Assembly (NCBI GenBank): GCA_036310845.1 | Contig: JAXJRB010000098.1 | Coordinates: 1 to 5,552 of the forward strand | Source of the DNA: COE1 sp036310845 | GTDB taxonomy: Bacteria > Bacillota > Clostridia > Lachnospirales > Lachnospiraceae | DNA: 5,552 nt | Direction of reading: 5' to 3' | Shown here: piece after piece, positions 5,467-5,552 of the stretch | Numbering within the stretch: the stretch's first letter is position 1 | Layout: every line of letters begins with the position of its first letter | Made by a program: the position numbers and the translations under genes | Notes under the pieces: generated by a model | Told to the model about the DNA's origin: nothing | The model's database searches: none | Seen by the model: only the letters and a program-made list of their open reading frames with translations

Positions 5467-5475
5467 AGAATAATT

Positions 5476-5552
5476 ATGGTAGATTTAACGGGTAAGCGAG
5501 TAATCGTAGTAGGAACAGGAATCAGTGGTATTGGTTCAGCAGGATTGTTAGA
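5476..5552 (+). CDS. murD: UDP-N-acetylmuramoyl-L-alanine--D-glutamate ligase, N-terminal fragment
   Basis: Twenty-five codons are present before the window ends. The start MVDLTGKRVIVVGTGISGIG shows a lysine-led beta strand and a glycine-rich turn (GTGISG), as in the UDP-binding N-terminal domain of MurD, where the usual form is GKxVxVVGxGxSGxAAAxLL. MurD adds D-glutamate to UDP-MurNAc-L-alanine in the cytoplasm. Position just after a class B penicillin-binding protein supports the call, since the two genes share the cell wall/division cluster in many Firmicutes. The ATP-binding and catalytic domains lie outside the window, so another Rossmann-fold enzyme cannot be excluded. Confidence 0.8.
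   Translation, partial: MVDLTGKRVIVVGTGISGIGSAGLL

Overview
The window looks like low-GC Firmicutes DNA, most likely from a Lachnospiraceae-type Clostridium relative. The evidence is the AT-rich codon use, the GGAGG/GAGGAG ribosome sites, a class B penicillin-binding protein of the FtsI/SpoVD type directly before a murD start, and TadE-like and DUF5702-like pieces of the kind found in that family. The genus is an inference. All genes lie on the + strand.

Layout. Bases 1-1602 are a patchwork of broken or orphan accessory genes: the truncated tail of a probable DUF5702 protein (3-338), an orphan SMI1/KNR4 (SUKH) immunity-type gene (437-814), and a TadE-like pseudopilin start (846-1034) that runs into a stop inside an AT dinucleotide tract. 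It continues in another frame as an acidic domain (1036-1602) that looks like the tail of a secreted protein. Bases 1602-3624 are a cassette. A 566-residue AAA-ATPase-like/PD-(D/E)XK nuclease protein (1801-3501) sits between two about 115-bp direct repeats. Each repeat holds a 14-bp stem hairpin with a T tract, followed at once by the first codons of the penicillin-binding protein gene. The left repeat is therefore a dead 5' copy of that gene (1679-1774), and the right repeat begins the intact gene (3586-5346). Bases 5323-5443 form a dense cluster of inverted repeats that includes the last codons and the stop of the penicillin-binding protein gene. murD begins at 5476 and leaves the window.

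How it fits together. The right end is a peptidoglycan synthesis/division segment: transpeptidase, then UDP-MurNAc-alanine-glutamate ligase. The left part is accessory DNA from Tad-like secretion/pilus and toxin-immunity backgrounds that has been rearranged repeatedly. The ATPase-nuclease gene appears to have entered between them, with duplication of the front of the penicillin-binding protein gene. The points most worth study are the duplicated hairpin that overlaps a start codon, the AT-tract frameshift, and the palindrome cluster at the end of the transpeptidase gene.
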